Assembly (NCBI RefSeq): GCF_015291725.1
Contig: NZ_CP030038.1
Coordinates: 3,647,001-3,711,000 of the forward strand
DNA from: Bradyrhizobium sp. CCBAU 51765
GTDB lineage: Bacteria > Pseudomonadota > Alphaproteobacteria > Rhizobiales > Xanthobacteraceae
Direction of reading: 5' to 3'
Length of the DNA stretch: 64,000 nt
Shown: positions 27,484 to 36,523 of the stretch, in pieces
Layout: every line of letters starts with the position of its first letter
How positions within the stretch are numbered: the first letter of the stretch is position 1
The notes under the pieces: generated by a model
Databases searched by the model: none
The model's input: the letters and a program-made list of their open reading frames with translations, nothing else
What the model was told of the DNA's origin: nothing
Translations under genes and position numbers: made by a program

Positions 27484-28158
27484 CTAATCGAGACCGGCCT
27501 TCACCTTCGCGAACACGCTTCGGAACATGTCCGGCGTCAGCACGCCGGTGTTCGTGTTGTAGCGCGAGCAATGATAGCTGTCGTAGAGCTTGAACCGGCC
27601 TGCCTGATGCACTGCGCCGTGGCCGAAGGGCGCCTGCGAGCCCTTCAGATTCAGCGGCTTGAGCACACTGTCGTGCGCAATCCGCCCGAGCGCGACGATC
27701 GCGCGCAGGTTCGGCATCGACGCCAGATTCGCCACGAGAAACTGGCGGCAGGTGTTGATCTCGACCGGCAGCGGCTTGTTTTGCGGCGGTACGCAATGCA
27801 CGGCGTTGGCGATCCGGCAGTCCACCAGTTTCAGGCCGTCATCGGGGCGCGCCTGATAGCTGCCCCTGGCAAAGCCGTATTCGAGCAGCGTGGCGTAGAG
27901 CAGGTCGCCGGCATAGTCGCCGGTGAAGGGCCGTCCCGTGCGGTTGGCGCCCTGCATTCCCGGCGCGAGGCCCACGATCAGGAGGCGTGCCTCGAGGTCG
28001 CCGAAGGGCGCAACCGGCGCATTGTGCCACGTCGGCTCGCGTGTGCGGTTCGCCTCGCGAAAGGCGACCAGGCGCGGACAGAGCGGACAGTCACGGTCGG
28101 GAACGACGGCGAGAGGCTGGCGGCTTGACCGGGCCGCCTCACTCCTCGAAGTCTTCAT
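27484..28158 (-). CDS. Uracil-DNA glycosylase, family 5 type (UdgB-like)
   Basis: Removes uracil and related deaminated bases from DNA in base excision repair. 224 residues from ATG 28158. The catalytic motif GLAPGMQGANRTGRPFTGD (63-81) has the Ala-Pro-Gly-Met form of family 5 rather than the water-activating Asp of families 1 and 4. Cys24 and Cys27 in CPLCPR, with Cys122 in HCVPPQNKP, fit the 4Fe-4S cluster; motif 2 is HGAVHQ...SYHCSRYNTNTG. The start lies 20 bases inside the NYN gene, so the two are probably co-translated. Starts further in are possible. Confidence 0.85.
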   Translation of the reverse strand: MKTSRSEAARSSRQPLAVVPDRDCPLCPRLVAFREANRTREPTWHNAPVAPFGDLEARLLIVGLAPGMQGANRTGRPFTGDYAGDLLYATLLEYGFARGSYQARPDDGLKLVDCRIANAVHCVPPQNKPLPVEINTCRQFLVANLASMPNLRAIVALGRIAHDSVLKPLNLKGSQAPFGHGAVHQAGRFKLYDSYHCSRYNTNTGVLTPDMFRSVFAKVKAGLD

Positions 28159-28783
28159 CGCCCCTCGGCGCCATCGTGGTTGCGCGCTGGAGGAATTGCG
28201 GGGCGTGGTGACGTTCGCCACGCTCGCCGCGGTCGCGCGGGGCGGGGCGCTCGGACGGGTCGCGGCCGAGCTTGGATTGCAGCTCGACGAGGTCGGTGAA
28301 GACGTCGGCCTGGCGGCGCAGCTCGTCGGCGATCATCGGCGGCTGGCTGGCGATGGTGGAGATCACCGTGACCCGCACGCCGCGGCGCTGCACGGCCTCG
28401 ACCAGGGAGCGAAAGTCGCCGTCACCCGAGAACAGCACCATCTGGTCGATGTGCTCGGCGAGCTCCATGGCGTCCACGGCAAGCTCGATGTCCATGTTGC
28501 CCTTGACCTTGCGGCGGCCGGAGGCGTCGATGAATTCCTTGGTCGCCTTGGTGACGACGGTGTAGCCGTTGTAATCCAGCCAGTCGATCAACGGGCGGAT
28601 CGAGGAGTATTCCTGGTCTTCGATGATGGCGGTGTAATAGAACGCCCGCAACAACGTCCCGCGGCCCTGAAACTCCTTCAGTAGACGCTTGTAATCGATG
28701 TCGAAGCCCAGAGTTTTCGCGGTCGCGTAGAGATTGGCCCCATCGATGAAGAGCGCGATCTTGTTGGTCGGAGAAGGTGACAT
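28139..28783 (-). CDS. NYN domain (LabA/DUF88-like) protein
   Basis: 214 residues. The NYN domain is a PIN-like metal nuclease fold, usually acting on RNA. Acidic residues are at the expected places: Asp14 in ALFIDGANLY, the KGNMDIELAVDAM motif, and SGDGDF, then VTVISTIASQPPMIADELRRQADVF. The tail (from about residue 180) is Arg/Glu-rich and disordered. It starts the unit and overlaps the uracil glycosylase gene by 20 bases. Substrate unknown. Confidence 0.88.
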   Translation of the reverse strand: MSPSPTNKIALFIDGANLYATAKTLGFDIDYKRLLKEFQGRGTLLRAFYYTAIIEDQEYSSIRPLIDWLDYNGYTVVTKATKEFIDASGRRKVKGNMDIELAVDAMELAEHIDQMVLFSGDGDFRSLVEAVQRRGVRVTVISTIASQPPMIADELRRQADVFTDLVELQSKLGRDPSERPAPRDRGERGERHHAPQFLQRATTMAPRGDEDFEE

Positions 28784-29110
28784 TCAGTTTGCTCGCGTAG
28801 TGTTCGTGATTGATCGTTTTTTGTTGGCGCGGCGACAGCAAGCCGCGCAGTTCTAAAGTGCCGCTGAGACCCGTCGAAACCGCAAGTCCGGAGAAGTCGG
28901 GGCAATCAAGGTATAGTTATGGCGGACTTGCATACACCCGGGGCTGCCCTCGATGGCAGCCCAGAAAACCCCGTCCCAGCCCCAATGTGGCGTTAGCAGA
29001 GCCGTTTGGCGAGACCAAATCACAAATTAGCCTTGCGAAATCGTCCCGGCCCCTATAACTAGCCCCAATCATCCACATATTTCGTCCCACCCATAACGGA
29101 GCGACAGTCC
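28784..29110. other. Intergenic region before rpoZ
   Basis: About 330 bases between divergent starts of the NYN gene and rpoZ. A+T-rich patches AAGGTATAGTTATGG (28909-28923) and CCCCTATAACTAGCC (29051-29065) are plausible -10 regions for rpoZ. No repeat or RNA gene seen. Confidence 0.45.
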
Positions 29111-29503
29111 ATGGCTCGCGTCACCGTAGAAGATTGTATCGACAAGGTCGACAACCGGTTTGACTTGGTCCTGCTGGCCGCCCACCGAGCCCGCATGATT
29201 TCGTCCGGTTCACAACTAACGGTTGACCGCGATAACGACAAGAACCCTGTTGTGTCTTTGCGTGAAATTGCCGAGACGACGATCTCGCCGGAGGATCTCC
29301 GCGAGGAGCTGGTGCACTCGCTCCAGAAGTTCGTCGAGGTGGACGAGCCCGAGCCGGATACGGTGCCGCTGATCGGTTCCGCAGGGGCGAGCGTCGATGC
29401 CGACGATACCGAAGTCGCCGTCGAGCGCATGACCGAAGAGGAGCTCCTGAAGGGTCTGGAAGGCCTCGCGCCTCCCGAGGAGCAGCCCGAGGAAGACGAG
29501 TAA
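29111..29503 (+). CDS. rpoZ: RNA polymerase omega subunit
   Basis: Small subunit that helps the beta' chain fold and forms one ppGpp site in RNA polymerase. 130 residues, long as in Rhizobiales. The conserved part is [20 protein letters not shown] followed by [16 protein letters not shown] and [11 protein letters not shown]; the second half is an acidic tail ending EEQPEEDE. Located directly before spoT, which makes the ligand that acts through it; a terminator (29541-29570) separates them. Confidence 0.96.
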   Translation: MARVTVEDCIDKVDNRFDLVLLAAHRARMISSGSQLTVDRDNDKNPVVSLREIAETTISPEDLREELVHSLQKFVEVDEPEPDTVPLIGSAGASVDADDTEVAVERMTEEELLKGLEGLAPPEEQPEEDE

Positions 29504-29540
29504 TTCCTCCATCGTGATCATCGACTGCTTGTGATCTTAT

Positions 29541-29575
29541 CAAAGGCCCGAACCCTTGTTCGGGCCTTTGCTTTT
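29541..29575 (+). terminator. Rho-independent terminator after rpoZ
   Basis: CAAAGGCCCGAA (29541-29552) and TTCGGGCCTTTG (29559-29570) form a perfect 12-bp stem with a six-base loop, followed by CTTTT. It falls 38 bases after the rpoZ stop. Confidence 0.88.
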
Positions 29576-29708
29576 GTTGACGTTTTCGTGGTTACCATAA
29601 TGTTGCCGGTTGGCGCTGCGCCTGTCACTGAATTGATCGGACACGCGCGCGATCGGAGCTAGGATGTATACAGCGGACCGCCTCGGGCCCGTTTGAAAGC
29701 AGGACGGA

Positions 29709-31997
29709 ATGGTATATCGGCGCCGCAGATCCACGCAGATGCAGGCCGCAACCGAATCGGTTGCCGTGGCCCCGACTGCGCCGGTCGCGCGCCCCGCCAG
29801 GCCCCGCGCGCGCATGATGCGTCAATATGACCTCGTCGAGCGCGTCAGATCCTACAATCCCAACACCAACGAAGACCTGCTGAACCGCGCCTATGTCTAC
29901 GCCATGAAGGCGCATGGTTCGCAGACCCGCGCCTCGGGCGATCCGTATTTCTCGCATCCGCTCGAAGTGGCGGCCATTCTCACCGACCTGAAGCTCGACG
30001 ACGCCACCATCGTGGCAGCACTGCTGCACGATACGATCGAGGACACCGAGGCGACGCGGGCCGAGATCGATCAGATCTTCGGGCCGGAGATCGGCGCGCT
30101 GGTCGAGGGCCTGACCAAGCTGAAGCGGCTCGAGCTGGTGTCACGCGAGGCCAAGCAGGCCGAGAACCTGCGCAAATTGTTGCTGGCCATTGCTGATGAT
30201 GTCCGTGTGCTTCTGGTCAAGCTCGCCGACCGCCTGCACAACATGCGCACGCTGGAATTCGTGCCGACGGAATCGCGCCGGCGCATCGCCGAGGAGACGC
30301 TCGACATCTACGCGCCGCTCGCGGGGCGCATGGGCATGCAGGAAATGCGCGAGGAGCTGGAGGATCTGTCCTTCCGCACCCTCGATCCCGAAGCCTATTC
30401 GGTGGTGATGCAGCGGCTCGATGCGCTTGCCGAGCGCAACCGCAATTTGATCGGCGAGATCGAGGACCAGCTCTCCAACAATCTGCGGCACAGGGGCCTC
30501 GGCGCGCGGGTCTATGGCCGCCGCAAGAAACCATTCTCGATCTGGACCAAGATGGAGCGCAAGTCGGTCGGCTTCGAGCAATTGTCCGACATCTTCGGCT
30601 TCCGCCTCGTCGTCAACGACATCGAGGCCTGCTATCGCGCGCTCGGGATCGTCCACACCACCTGGCCGGTCGTGCCGGGGCGCTTCAAGGACTACATCTC
30701 GACGCCGAAGCAGAACGACTACCGCTCGATCCACACCACCGTGATCGGCCCCGGCAACCAGCGCGTCGAGCTCCAGATCCGCACCGAGGCGATGGACCAG
30801 ATCGCAGAGCGCGGCATCGCCGCGCATGTCTTCTACAAGGAAGGCGTGGGCTCGCCGACCGAATACCTCAAGCGCGAGTCCAACGCGTTCGCCTGGCTGC
30901 GCCACACCATCGGAATCCTCTCCGAGAGCGCCAATCCCGAGGAATTCCTCGAGCACACCAAGCTGGAGCTGTTCCACGACCAGGTGTTCTGCTTCACCCC
31001 GAAGGGCAAGCTGATCGCGCTGCCGCGCCACGCCAACGTGATCGACTTCGCCTATGCGGTGCACACCGACGTCGGCAACAGCGCGGTGGGCTGCAAGATC
31101 AACGGCAAGTTCGCGCCGCTGTCCTCGGAGCTCCAGAACGGCGACGAGGTCGAGGTGCTGACCTCGGAAGCGCAGTCCGCGCCGCCGTCGGCCTGGGAAA
31201 CGCTCGCAGTCACCGGCAAGGCGCGCGCCGCGATCCGCCGCGCCACGCGCACCGCGGTGCGCGATCAATATGTCGGCCTCGGCCGGCGCATCGTCGAGCG
31301 TCTGTTCGAGCGCGCCAAGATCGAATATGCCGACGACAAGCTCAAGGGCGCGCTGCCGCGGCTCGCGCGCACCTCGATCGAGGACGTCATGGCGGCGGTC
31401 GGTCGCGGCGAGATCAAGGCCTCCCACGTCGCGCGTGCGATGTACCCGGACTACAAGGAGGAGCGCATCGCACGCTACGGCGTCAAGAAGGGCCTCGCCG
31501 CGAAGCTCAAGGAAAAGGGCGCCTCGGAGCCGCCGCGCAGCCCGGTCGCGATCCCGATCCGCGGCATCAACTCCGACTTGCCGATCAAGTTCGCGCCCAA
31601 TGGCGGCGCCGTGCCCGGCGACCGCATCGTTGGTATCGTCACGCCGGGCGAGGGCATCACGATCTATCCGATCCAGGCGCCGGCGCTGAAGGATTTCGAG
31701 GAGGAGCCGGAGCGCTGGCTCGACGTCCGCTGGGACATCGAGGACTCCGCGCCGCAGCGCTTCCCGGCCCGCATCAGGGTCGAGAACGTCAACGAGCCCG
31801 GCGCGCTGGCGCAGATCGCGACCGTGATAGCCGAGCACGACGGTAACATCGACAACATCAGCATGCAGCGCCGTTCGCCGGACTTCACGGAGACGACGAT
31901 CGATCTCGAAGTCTACGATCTGAAGCACCTGAGCGCGATCCTGGCTCAGTTGCGCGCGAAGGCGGTCGTCGCCAAAGTCGAACGTGTTAATGGATAG
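29709..31997 (+). CDS. spoT: Bifunctional (p)ppGpp synthetase/hydrolase (RSH)
   Basis: 762 residues; makes and degrades (p)ppGpp in the stringent response. The N-terminal HD hydrolase domain is intact (His69, His83, and HDTIED at 107-112). The synthetase domain carries RFKD at 325-328, the form of Mn-dependent bifunctional enzymes, then DYRSIHTTVIGP. Next follow TGS (about 421-482), a helical/Zn-finger-like region, and a C-terminal ACT domain (FPARIRVENVNEPGALAQIA). Both activities should therefore be present, as in the single long RSH of Rhizobiales. ATG 29709 gives a 35-residue Ala/Pro-rich leader; ATG at 29814 or 29817 is an alternative start. Confidence 0.95.
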   Translation: MVYRRRRSTQMQAATESVAVAPTAPVARPARPRARMMRQYDLVERVRSYNPNTNEDLLNRAYVYAMKAHGSQTRASGDPYFSHPLEVAAILTDLKLDDATIVAALLHDTIEDTEATRAEIDQIFGPEIGALVEGLTKLKRLELVSREAKQAENLRKLLLAIADDVRVLLVKLADRLHNMRTLEFVPTESRRRIAEETLDIYAPLAGRMGMQEMREELEDLSFRTLDPEAYSVVMQRLDALAERNRNLIGEIEDQLSNNLRHRGLGARVYGRRKKPFSIWTKMERKSVGFEQLSDIFGFRLVVNDIEACYRALGIVHTTWPVVPGRFKDYISTPKQNDYRSIHTTVIGPGNQRVELQIRTEAMDQIAERGIAAHVFYKEGVGSPTEYLKRESNAFAWLRHTIGILSESANPEEFLEHTKLELFHDQVFCFTPKGKLIALPRHANVIDFAYAVHTDVGNSAVGCKINGKFAPLSSELQNGDEVEVLTSEAQSAPPSAWETLAVTGKARAAIRRATRTAVRDQYVGLGRRIVERLFERAKIEYADDKLKGALPRLARTSIEDVMAAVGRGEIKASHVARAMYPDYKEERIARYGVKKGLAAKLKEKGASEPPRSPVAIPIRGINSDLPIKFAPNGGAVPGDRIVGIVTPGEGITIYPIQAPALKDFEEEPERWLDVRWDIEDSAPQRFPARIRVENVNEPGALAQIATVIAEHDGNIDNISMQRRSPDFTETTIDLEVYDLKHLSAILAQLRAKAVVAKVERVNG

Positions 31998-32042
31998 GCG
32001 CTTTGCGTATGCGCCTGTCGCCCCGATTTCGTGAGTCCTGAA

Positions 32043-32795
32043 ATGCCCGCAATTCCGCTCCGCCTCGGCGTCAATGTCGACCATGTCGCGACCCTGCGTA
32101 ACGCGCGCGGCGGCCGCAATCCGGATCCGGTGCGCGCGGCGCTGCTCGCGATCGGGGCCGGCGCCGACGGTATCACCGCGCATCTGCGCGAGGATCGCCG
32201 GCACATCCGCGACGAGGACATGGCGCGGCTGAAGGCGGAGATCTCCAAGCCGCTCAATTTCGAGATGGCGGCGACTGACGACATGTTGCGCATCTCGCTC
32301 GCCACCAAGCCGCATGCGGTCTGCCTGGTTCCGGAGCGGCGCCAGGAGGTGACGACCGAAGGCGGGCTGGATGTGGTCGGCCAGCACAACGCGCTCGCGC
32401 CCTATATCGCGCGGCTGAACGATGCCGGCATCCGGGTCTCGCTGTTCATCGCCGCCGACCCCGCCCAGATCGAAATGGCGGCACGGCTGCGCGCGCCCGT
32501 GATCGAGATCCACACCGGCGCCTGGTGCGACGCCGTCGTCGACGGCCACACCGACAAGGCCGAGGCCGAATGGCGGCGGATCGTGGCGGGGGCGAAGCTG
32601 GCCAGGGATGCGGGGCTCGAGGTCCATGCCGGTCACGGCCTCGACTATGCGACAGCGGAGACGATCGCCGCGCTCCCCGAAATTATGGAGCTCAACATCG
32701 GCTATTACATGATCGGCGAGGCACTGTTCGTGGGTCTGGCCGAGACCGTGCGCAACATGCGTGCTGCGATGGACCGTGGCCGGAGCCGGGCATGA
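32043..32795 (+). CDS. pdxJ: Pyridoxine 5'-phosphate synthase
   Basis: Last step of DXP-dependent vitamin B6 synthesis: joins 1-deoxyxylulose 5-phosphate with 3-amino-2-oxopropyl phosphate. 250 residues from ATG 32043. Motifs seen are [49 protein letters not shown], and the His of [12 protein letters not shown]. Its stop overlaps acpS as ATGA at 32792-32795, and the order pdxJ-acpS-lepB-rnc-era is the classic alphaproteobacterial one. Confidence 0.97.
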   Translation: MPAIPLRLGVNVDHVATLRNARGGRNPDPVRAALLAIGAGADGITAHLREDRRHIRDEDMARLKAEISKPLNFEMAATDDMLRISLATKPHAVCLVPERRQEVTTEGGLDVVGQHNALAPYIARLNDAGIRVSLFIAADPAQIEMAARLRAPVIEIHTGAWCDAVVDGHTDKAEAEWRRIVAGAKLARDAGLEVHAGHGLDYATAETIAALPEIMELNIGYYMIGEALFVGLAETVRNMRAAMDRGRSRA

Positions 32796-33211
32796 TCATC
32801 GGCATCGGCTCCGACCTGATCGACATCACCCGTGTCGCCAAGGTGATCGAACGTCATGGCGAGCGCTTCCTCGACCGCATCTTCACCGAGGCCGAGCGGG
32901 CCAAGGCGGAGCGGCGCGCCAAGAACGAGAAGATGGTGGTGGCGACCTACGCCAAGCGCTTCGCCGCCAAGGAGGCCTGCTCCAAGGCCCTCGGTACCGG
33001 CATCAGGCGCGGCGTCTGGTGGCGCGACATGGGGGTGGTCAACCTGCCGGGCGGGCGGCCGACCATGCAACTGACCGGCGGCGCGCTGGCCCGGCTTCAG
33101 GCCCTGACGCCGGACGGATTCGAGGCGCGGATCGACGTTTCGATCACCGACGACTGGCCGCTGGCGCAGGCCTTTGTCATCATTTCCGCCGTGCCGCCTG
33201 CGAAGCCCTGA
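32792..33211 (+). CDS. acpS: Holo-[acyl-carrier-protein] synthase
   Basis: Transfers phosphopantetheine from CoA to acyl carrier protein. 139 residues. The signature [12 protein letters not shown] with metal Asp8 and [15 protein letters not shown] with the catalytic Glu are both present, as is [15 protein letters not shown]. It overlaps pdxJ by four bases and is therefore translationally coupled. The A+T-rich DNA after it (33225-33247) probably marks a new promoter for lepB. Confidence 0.96.
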   Translation: MIIGIGSDLIDITRVAKVIERHGERFLDRIFTEAERAKAERRAKNEKMVVATYAKRFAAKEACSKALGTGIRRGVWWRDMGVVNLPGGRPTMQLTGGALARLQALTPDGFEARIDVSITDDWPLAQAFVIISAVPPAKP

Positions 33212-33224
33212 GAATATCCGTCCT

Positions 33225-33247
33225 ATTTTATAATTCATATGTAAAAT
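33225..33247. promoter_or_regulatory. A+T-rich dyad upstream of lepB
   Basis: ATTTTA 33225-33230 and TAAAAT 33242-33247 form an inverted pair around TAATTCATATG. This is one of the lowest-G+C spots in the window. It may hold a promoter or regulator site for lepB at 33461, or simply the end of the pdxJ-acpS transcript. Confidence 0.35.
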
Positions 33248-33460
33248 CAATATCTTACTCAGTTTTGATGCGATCCTTGATTGCGTGGCCTCCGACAACC
33301 GTCTAAAAGTCCGCCGTCGCAAATCAGCTTGGGCGAATTCGGCTTTACGCCGGAATTGGCCCTCACTATCAGAATCAGGACAATCTCCATGGGCCGCGAA
33401 GCAATGGGCTGTTCGCGCCAGGAGGGCGCTCTGTGACCGCCGGCCGGAATTGAGAGAGCA

Positions 33461-34225
33461 ATGAGCGTGACTTCAGGAACGAAAACTGAGAGCGGCGTCG
33501 GTGAAACGATCCGGGTCGTCATTCATGCTCTCCTGATCGCGCTGGTGATCCGCACCTTCCTGTTTCAGCCTTTCAACATCCCGTCGGGCTCGATGAAGGC
33601 GACGTTGCTGGTCGGCGACTATCTGTTCGTCTCGAAATATTCCTACGGCTATAGCCACTATTCGATTCCGTTCTCGCCGCCGCTGTTCTCGGGGCGAATC
33701 TGGGGCTCGGATCCGAACCGCGGCGACATCGTCGTGTTCCGCCTGCCGAAGGACGATTCCACGGACTACATCAAGCGCGTGATCGGCCTTCCCGGCGACC
33801 GCGTCCAGATGCGCGACGGGCTGCTCTACATCAACGACACGCCGGTCGAGCGGCAGCGCATGAGCGAATATGTCGGCGAAGACCCCTGCGGCTCGGAAGG
33901 CGGCGGCATCTCCCGGGTGAAGCGCTGGAAGGAGACGCTGCCGAACGGCGTGTCCTACGAGACGCTGGACTGCGCCGACAACGGCTACATGGACAACACC
34001 AACGTCTACACGGTGCCGCCCGGCCACTTCTTCATGATGGGCGACAATCGCGACAACTCCACCGACAGTCGCTTCCTCGGCCAGGTCGGCTACGTGCCGC
34101 AGGAAAATCTGATCGGCCGCGCCCAGATGATCTTCTTCTCCATCGCCGAAGGCGAGCATGCCTGGATGTTCTGGCGCTGGCCTTGGGCGGTACGCTGGAA
34201 TCGTTTCTTCAAAATCGTCCGATGA
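33461..34225 (+). CDS. lepB: Signal peptidase I
   Basis: Cleaves signal peptides of exported proteins at the outer face of the inner membrane. 254 residues with a single N-terminal anchor (RVVIHALLIALVIRTFLF, 18-35). Ser44 in NIPSGSMKATL is the nucleophile and Lys105 in DYIKRVIGLPGD the general base; box E MMGDNRDNSTDSR is intact. A Cys pair (DPCGSEGG and TLDCADN) could form a disulfide in the external domain. Its stop overlaps the rnc start (ATGA at 34222-34225). Confidence 0.96.
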   Translation: MSVTSGTKTESGVGETIRVVIHALLIALVIRTFLFQPFNIPSGSMKATLLVGDYLFVSKYSYGYSHYSIPFSPPLFSGRIWGSDPNRGDIVVFRLPKDDSTDYIKRVIGLPGDRVQMRDGLLYINDTPVERQRMSEYVGEDPCGSEGGGISRVKRWKETLPNGVSYETLDCADNGYMDNTNVYTVPPGHFFMMGDNRDNSTDSRFLGQVGYVPQENLIGRAQMIFFSIAEGEHAWMFWRWPWAVRWNRFFKIVR

Positions 34226-35058
34226 AAGACGAAGCCAAGGACATCGCGACCCAACCGACCGAGGCGCAAGCGGGCCCCGAAGGGGAAGCTGCGACCAGGA
34301 CAGCTGCAGACAAGGCGCCTGCGAAGAAGAAGCGGGTGCGGAGCAGCAAGGCCAAGGCCACGGATGCGAACGCGGCGCTCGAGGCGCGCATCGGCCACGG
34401 CTTCGCTGACCCGAACCTCCTGATGCAGGCGATCACGCATGTCTCGGCGCTGAAGTCCGGACGCAAGCGCGGCGACAGCTATCAGCGGCTGGAATTCCTC
34501 GGCGACCACGTGCTCGGGCTCGTCGTCTCCGACATGCTCTATCACGCCTTCCCGAACGCCGACGAAGGCGAGCTGTCCAAGCGTCTGGCCGAGCTCGTGC
34601 GCAAGGAAAGCTGCGCCGACGTCGCCAAGTCGCTCGGTCTGCTCGACGACATCAAGCTCGGCTCGGTCGGCCCCAGCGCCGACGCGCGCCTGCGCAAGAG
34701 CGTGTTGGGGGACATCTGCGAGGCCGTGATCGGCGCCATCTTCCTCGACGGCGGCCACGCGGCGGCAGCCGAATTCGTCAAGCGCAACTGGACCGAGCGC
34801 ATGCACAAGCCGCGCCGTCCCTTGCGCGACCCCAAGACCGTGCTGCAGGAATGGGCGCAAGGGAAGGGGCTGCCGACGCCTGTTTACCGCGAGGTCGAGC
34901 GCACCGGCCCGCATCACGACCCGCAGTTCCGCGTGGCAGTCGATCTGCCGGGGCTGGCGCCGGCGGAAGGTATCGGCGGCAGCAAACGCGCGGCAGAGAA
35001 GGTGGCAGCTTCAGTGATGATCGAACGCGAAGGCGTTGGCGGCGGCAATGACGGCTGA
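34222..35058 (+). CDS. rnc: Ribonuclease III with basic N-terminal extension
   Basis: Cuts double-stranded RNA, including rRNA precursors. 278 residues from ATG 34222; the overlap with lepB decides the start. The first 50 residues are an extra tail rich in Ala, Thr and Lys (APAKKKRVRSSKAKA). The catalytic domain has RLEFLGDHVLGL (Glu91, Asp95) and DICEAVIGAIFLDGG; the dsRBD follows (DPKTVLQEWAQGKG...GSKRAAEKVAA). The extension is not in E. coli RNase III and may add RNA binding. The end overlaps era by 11 bases. Confidence 0.95.
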   Translation: MKDEAKDIATQPTEAQAGPEGEAATRTAADKAPAKKKRVRSSKAKATDANAALEARIGHGFADPNLLMQAITHVSALKSGRKRGDSYQRLEFLGDHVLGLVVSDMLYHAFPNADEGELSKRLAELVRKESCADVAKSLGLLDDIKLGSVGPSADARLRKSVLGDICEAVIGAIFLDGGHAAAAEFVKRNWTERMHKPRRPLRDPKTVLQEWAQGKGLPTPVYREVERTGPHHDPQFRVAVDLPGLAPAEGIGGSKRAAEKVAASVMIEREGVGGGNDG

Positions 35059-35974
35059 AGCAAGCAGCGAGGCGCCCACTGGTACGCGCTGCGGCTTCGT
35101 TGCGCTGATCGGCGCGCCGAATGTCGGCAAGTCCACGCTGGTCAACGCGCTGGTCGGGGCCAAGGTCACGATCGTCTCGCGCAAGGTGCAGACCACGCGC
35201 GCGCTGATCCGCGGCATCGTCATCGAAAACAATGCGCAGATCATCCTGGTCGACACGCCCGGCATCTTCTCGCCCAAGCGCCGGCTCGACCGCGCCATGG
35301 TCTCGACCGCCTGGAGCGGGGCGCATGACGCCGACCTCGTCTGCGTGCTGCTGGATGCCAAGACCGGGATCGACGAGGAAGCGGAGGCGATCCTCGCCAA
35401 GGCCGCTGGCGTCAATCACGACAAGATCCTGGTGATCAACAAGGTCGATCTGGTCCAGCGCGAGAAGCTGCTGGCGCTGGCGCAAGCCGCCAACGAGCGC
35501 ATGAAGTTCGCGCGGACGTTCATGATTTCGGCGATCTCGGGCGACGGCGTCGACGACATCCGCAAGACGCTCGCGGAAATGGTGCCGCCGGGCCCGTTCC
35601 TCTATCCCGAGGACCAGATGTCGGACGCGCCGATGCGGCAACTCGCGGCCGAGATCACGCGGGAAAAGATCTATCAGAAGCTGCACCAGGAATTGCCCTA
35701 CCAGTCCACGGTCGAGACCGACAAGTGGGAGGAGCGCAAGGATCATTCGGTGCGGATCGAGCAGACGATCTTCGTCGAGCGCGAAAGCCAGCGTAAGATC
35801 GTGCTCGGCAAGGGCGGCGCAACCATCAAGTCGATCGGCGCGGATTCGCGGAAGGAACTGATGCAGATCCTCGACGTGCCGGTGCATCTGTTCCTGTTCG
35901 TCAAGGTACGCGAGAACTGGGGCGATGATCCCGATCGCTACCGCGAGATGGGCCTGGACTTCCCCAGAGAATAA
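35048..35974 (+). CDS. era: GTPase Era
   Basis: Ribosome-assembly GTPase that binds the 3' end of 16S rRNA. 308 residues from ATG 35048, overlapping rnc by 11 bases. G1 GAPNVGKSTL, G3 DTPG, G4 NKVD are present, and the C-terminal KH domain shows the core IVLGKGGATIKSIGADSRKEL. This shares a transcript with RNase III, which releases the same rRNA. Confidence 0.97.
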   Translation: MTAEASSEAPTGTRCGFVALIGAPNVGKSTLVNALVGAKVTIVSRKVQTTRALIRGIVIENNAQIILVDTPGIFSPKRRLDRAMVSTAWSGAHDADLVCVLLDAKTGIDEEAEAILAKAAGVNHDKILVINKVDLVQREKLLALAQAANERMKFARTFMISAISGDGVDDIRKTLAEMVPPGPFLYPEDQMSDAPMRQLAAEITREKIYQKLHQELPYQSTVETDKWEERKDHSVRIEQTIFVERESQRKIVLGKGGATIKSIGADSRKELMQILDVPVHLFLFVKVRENWGDDPDRYREMGLDFPRE

Positions 35975-35995
35975 CCAAGAAAAGATCGGTATCCG

Positions 35996-36376
35996 ATGAG
36001 CGTGCCCAGCAACGTCCGGCGCTTCGAAGCGCTGCTCTATGCATCGTTGATGCTGGATGCCCTCTCGGTCGCGGTGCAGGACCGCACGCCCAATGCCGAG
36101 ATGACTGAGCAGATGATCATGACGGCGACCTTGCTCGCCGGCGGCATGATCCTGCTGCTGGTCTATTTCGTCTGGCTGGCCGCGCATCGGCGCAAGAACT
36201 GGCCGCGCTGGGTGCTGGCGGCGGCCCTGGTGTTGTCGGTGATCTCGCTCGGCCAGATCATCGGGGAGAGGGGCCTGGAGTTCGATAGCGCCATCGAGAT
36301 CGTCTCCTGCGCGCTGACCACGATCGGCCTTTATTTCTCCTTCGCCGGCGATGCGCAGGGCTGGTTCAACGCGTGA
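35996..36376 (+). CDS. Small multi-pass membrane protein, unknown
   Basis: 126 residues with four hydrophobic stretches: YASLMLDALSVAVQ, IMTATLLAGGMILLLVYFVWLAA, WVLAAALVLSVISLGQI and IVSCALTTIGLYFSF. A basic loop (HRRKNWPR) lies between the second and third, which by the positive-inside rule is cytoplasmic. It begins 21 bases after era, so it is likely in the same transcript. No family recognised with certainty. Confidence 0.7.
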   Translation: MSVPSNVRRFEALLYASLMLDALSVAVQDRTPNAEMTEQMIMTATLLAGGMILLLVYFVWLAAHRRKNWPRWVLAAALVLSVISLGQIIGERGLEFDSAIEIVSCALTTIGLYFSFAGDAQGWFNA

Positions 36377-36390
36377 GTTTTCAGGCGGTG

Positions 36391-36495
36391 TCGTAGGGTG
36401 GGCAAAGGCGCGCCCTTGCGCGCCGTGCCCACCGCGATCGCCAATGTTCGGTCGATGAAAATTGGTGGGCACGCTTCGCTTTGCCCACCCTACGA
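36391..36495. repeat. MITE-like element with 17-bp perfect terminal inverted repeats
   Basis: TCGTAGGGTGGGCAAAG at 36391-36407 is the exact reverse complement of 36479-36495. The body carries a second dyad, GTGCCCACC near 36424 with GGTGGGCAC near 36463. Total length 105 bases. It lies 28 bases upstream of recO. Confidence 0.9.
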
Positions 36496-36523
36496 AAGCT
36501 CGAATTGCGCTAGACTTCCTCCC

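Noticed and set aside
29709..32636. Long minus-strand frame opposite spoT and pdxJ
   Set aside because: Antisense shadow of two clearly identified genes.
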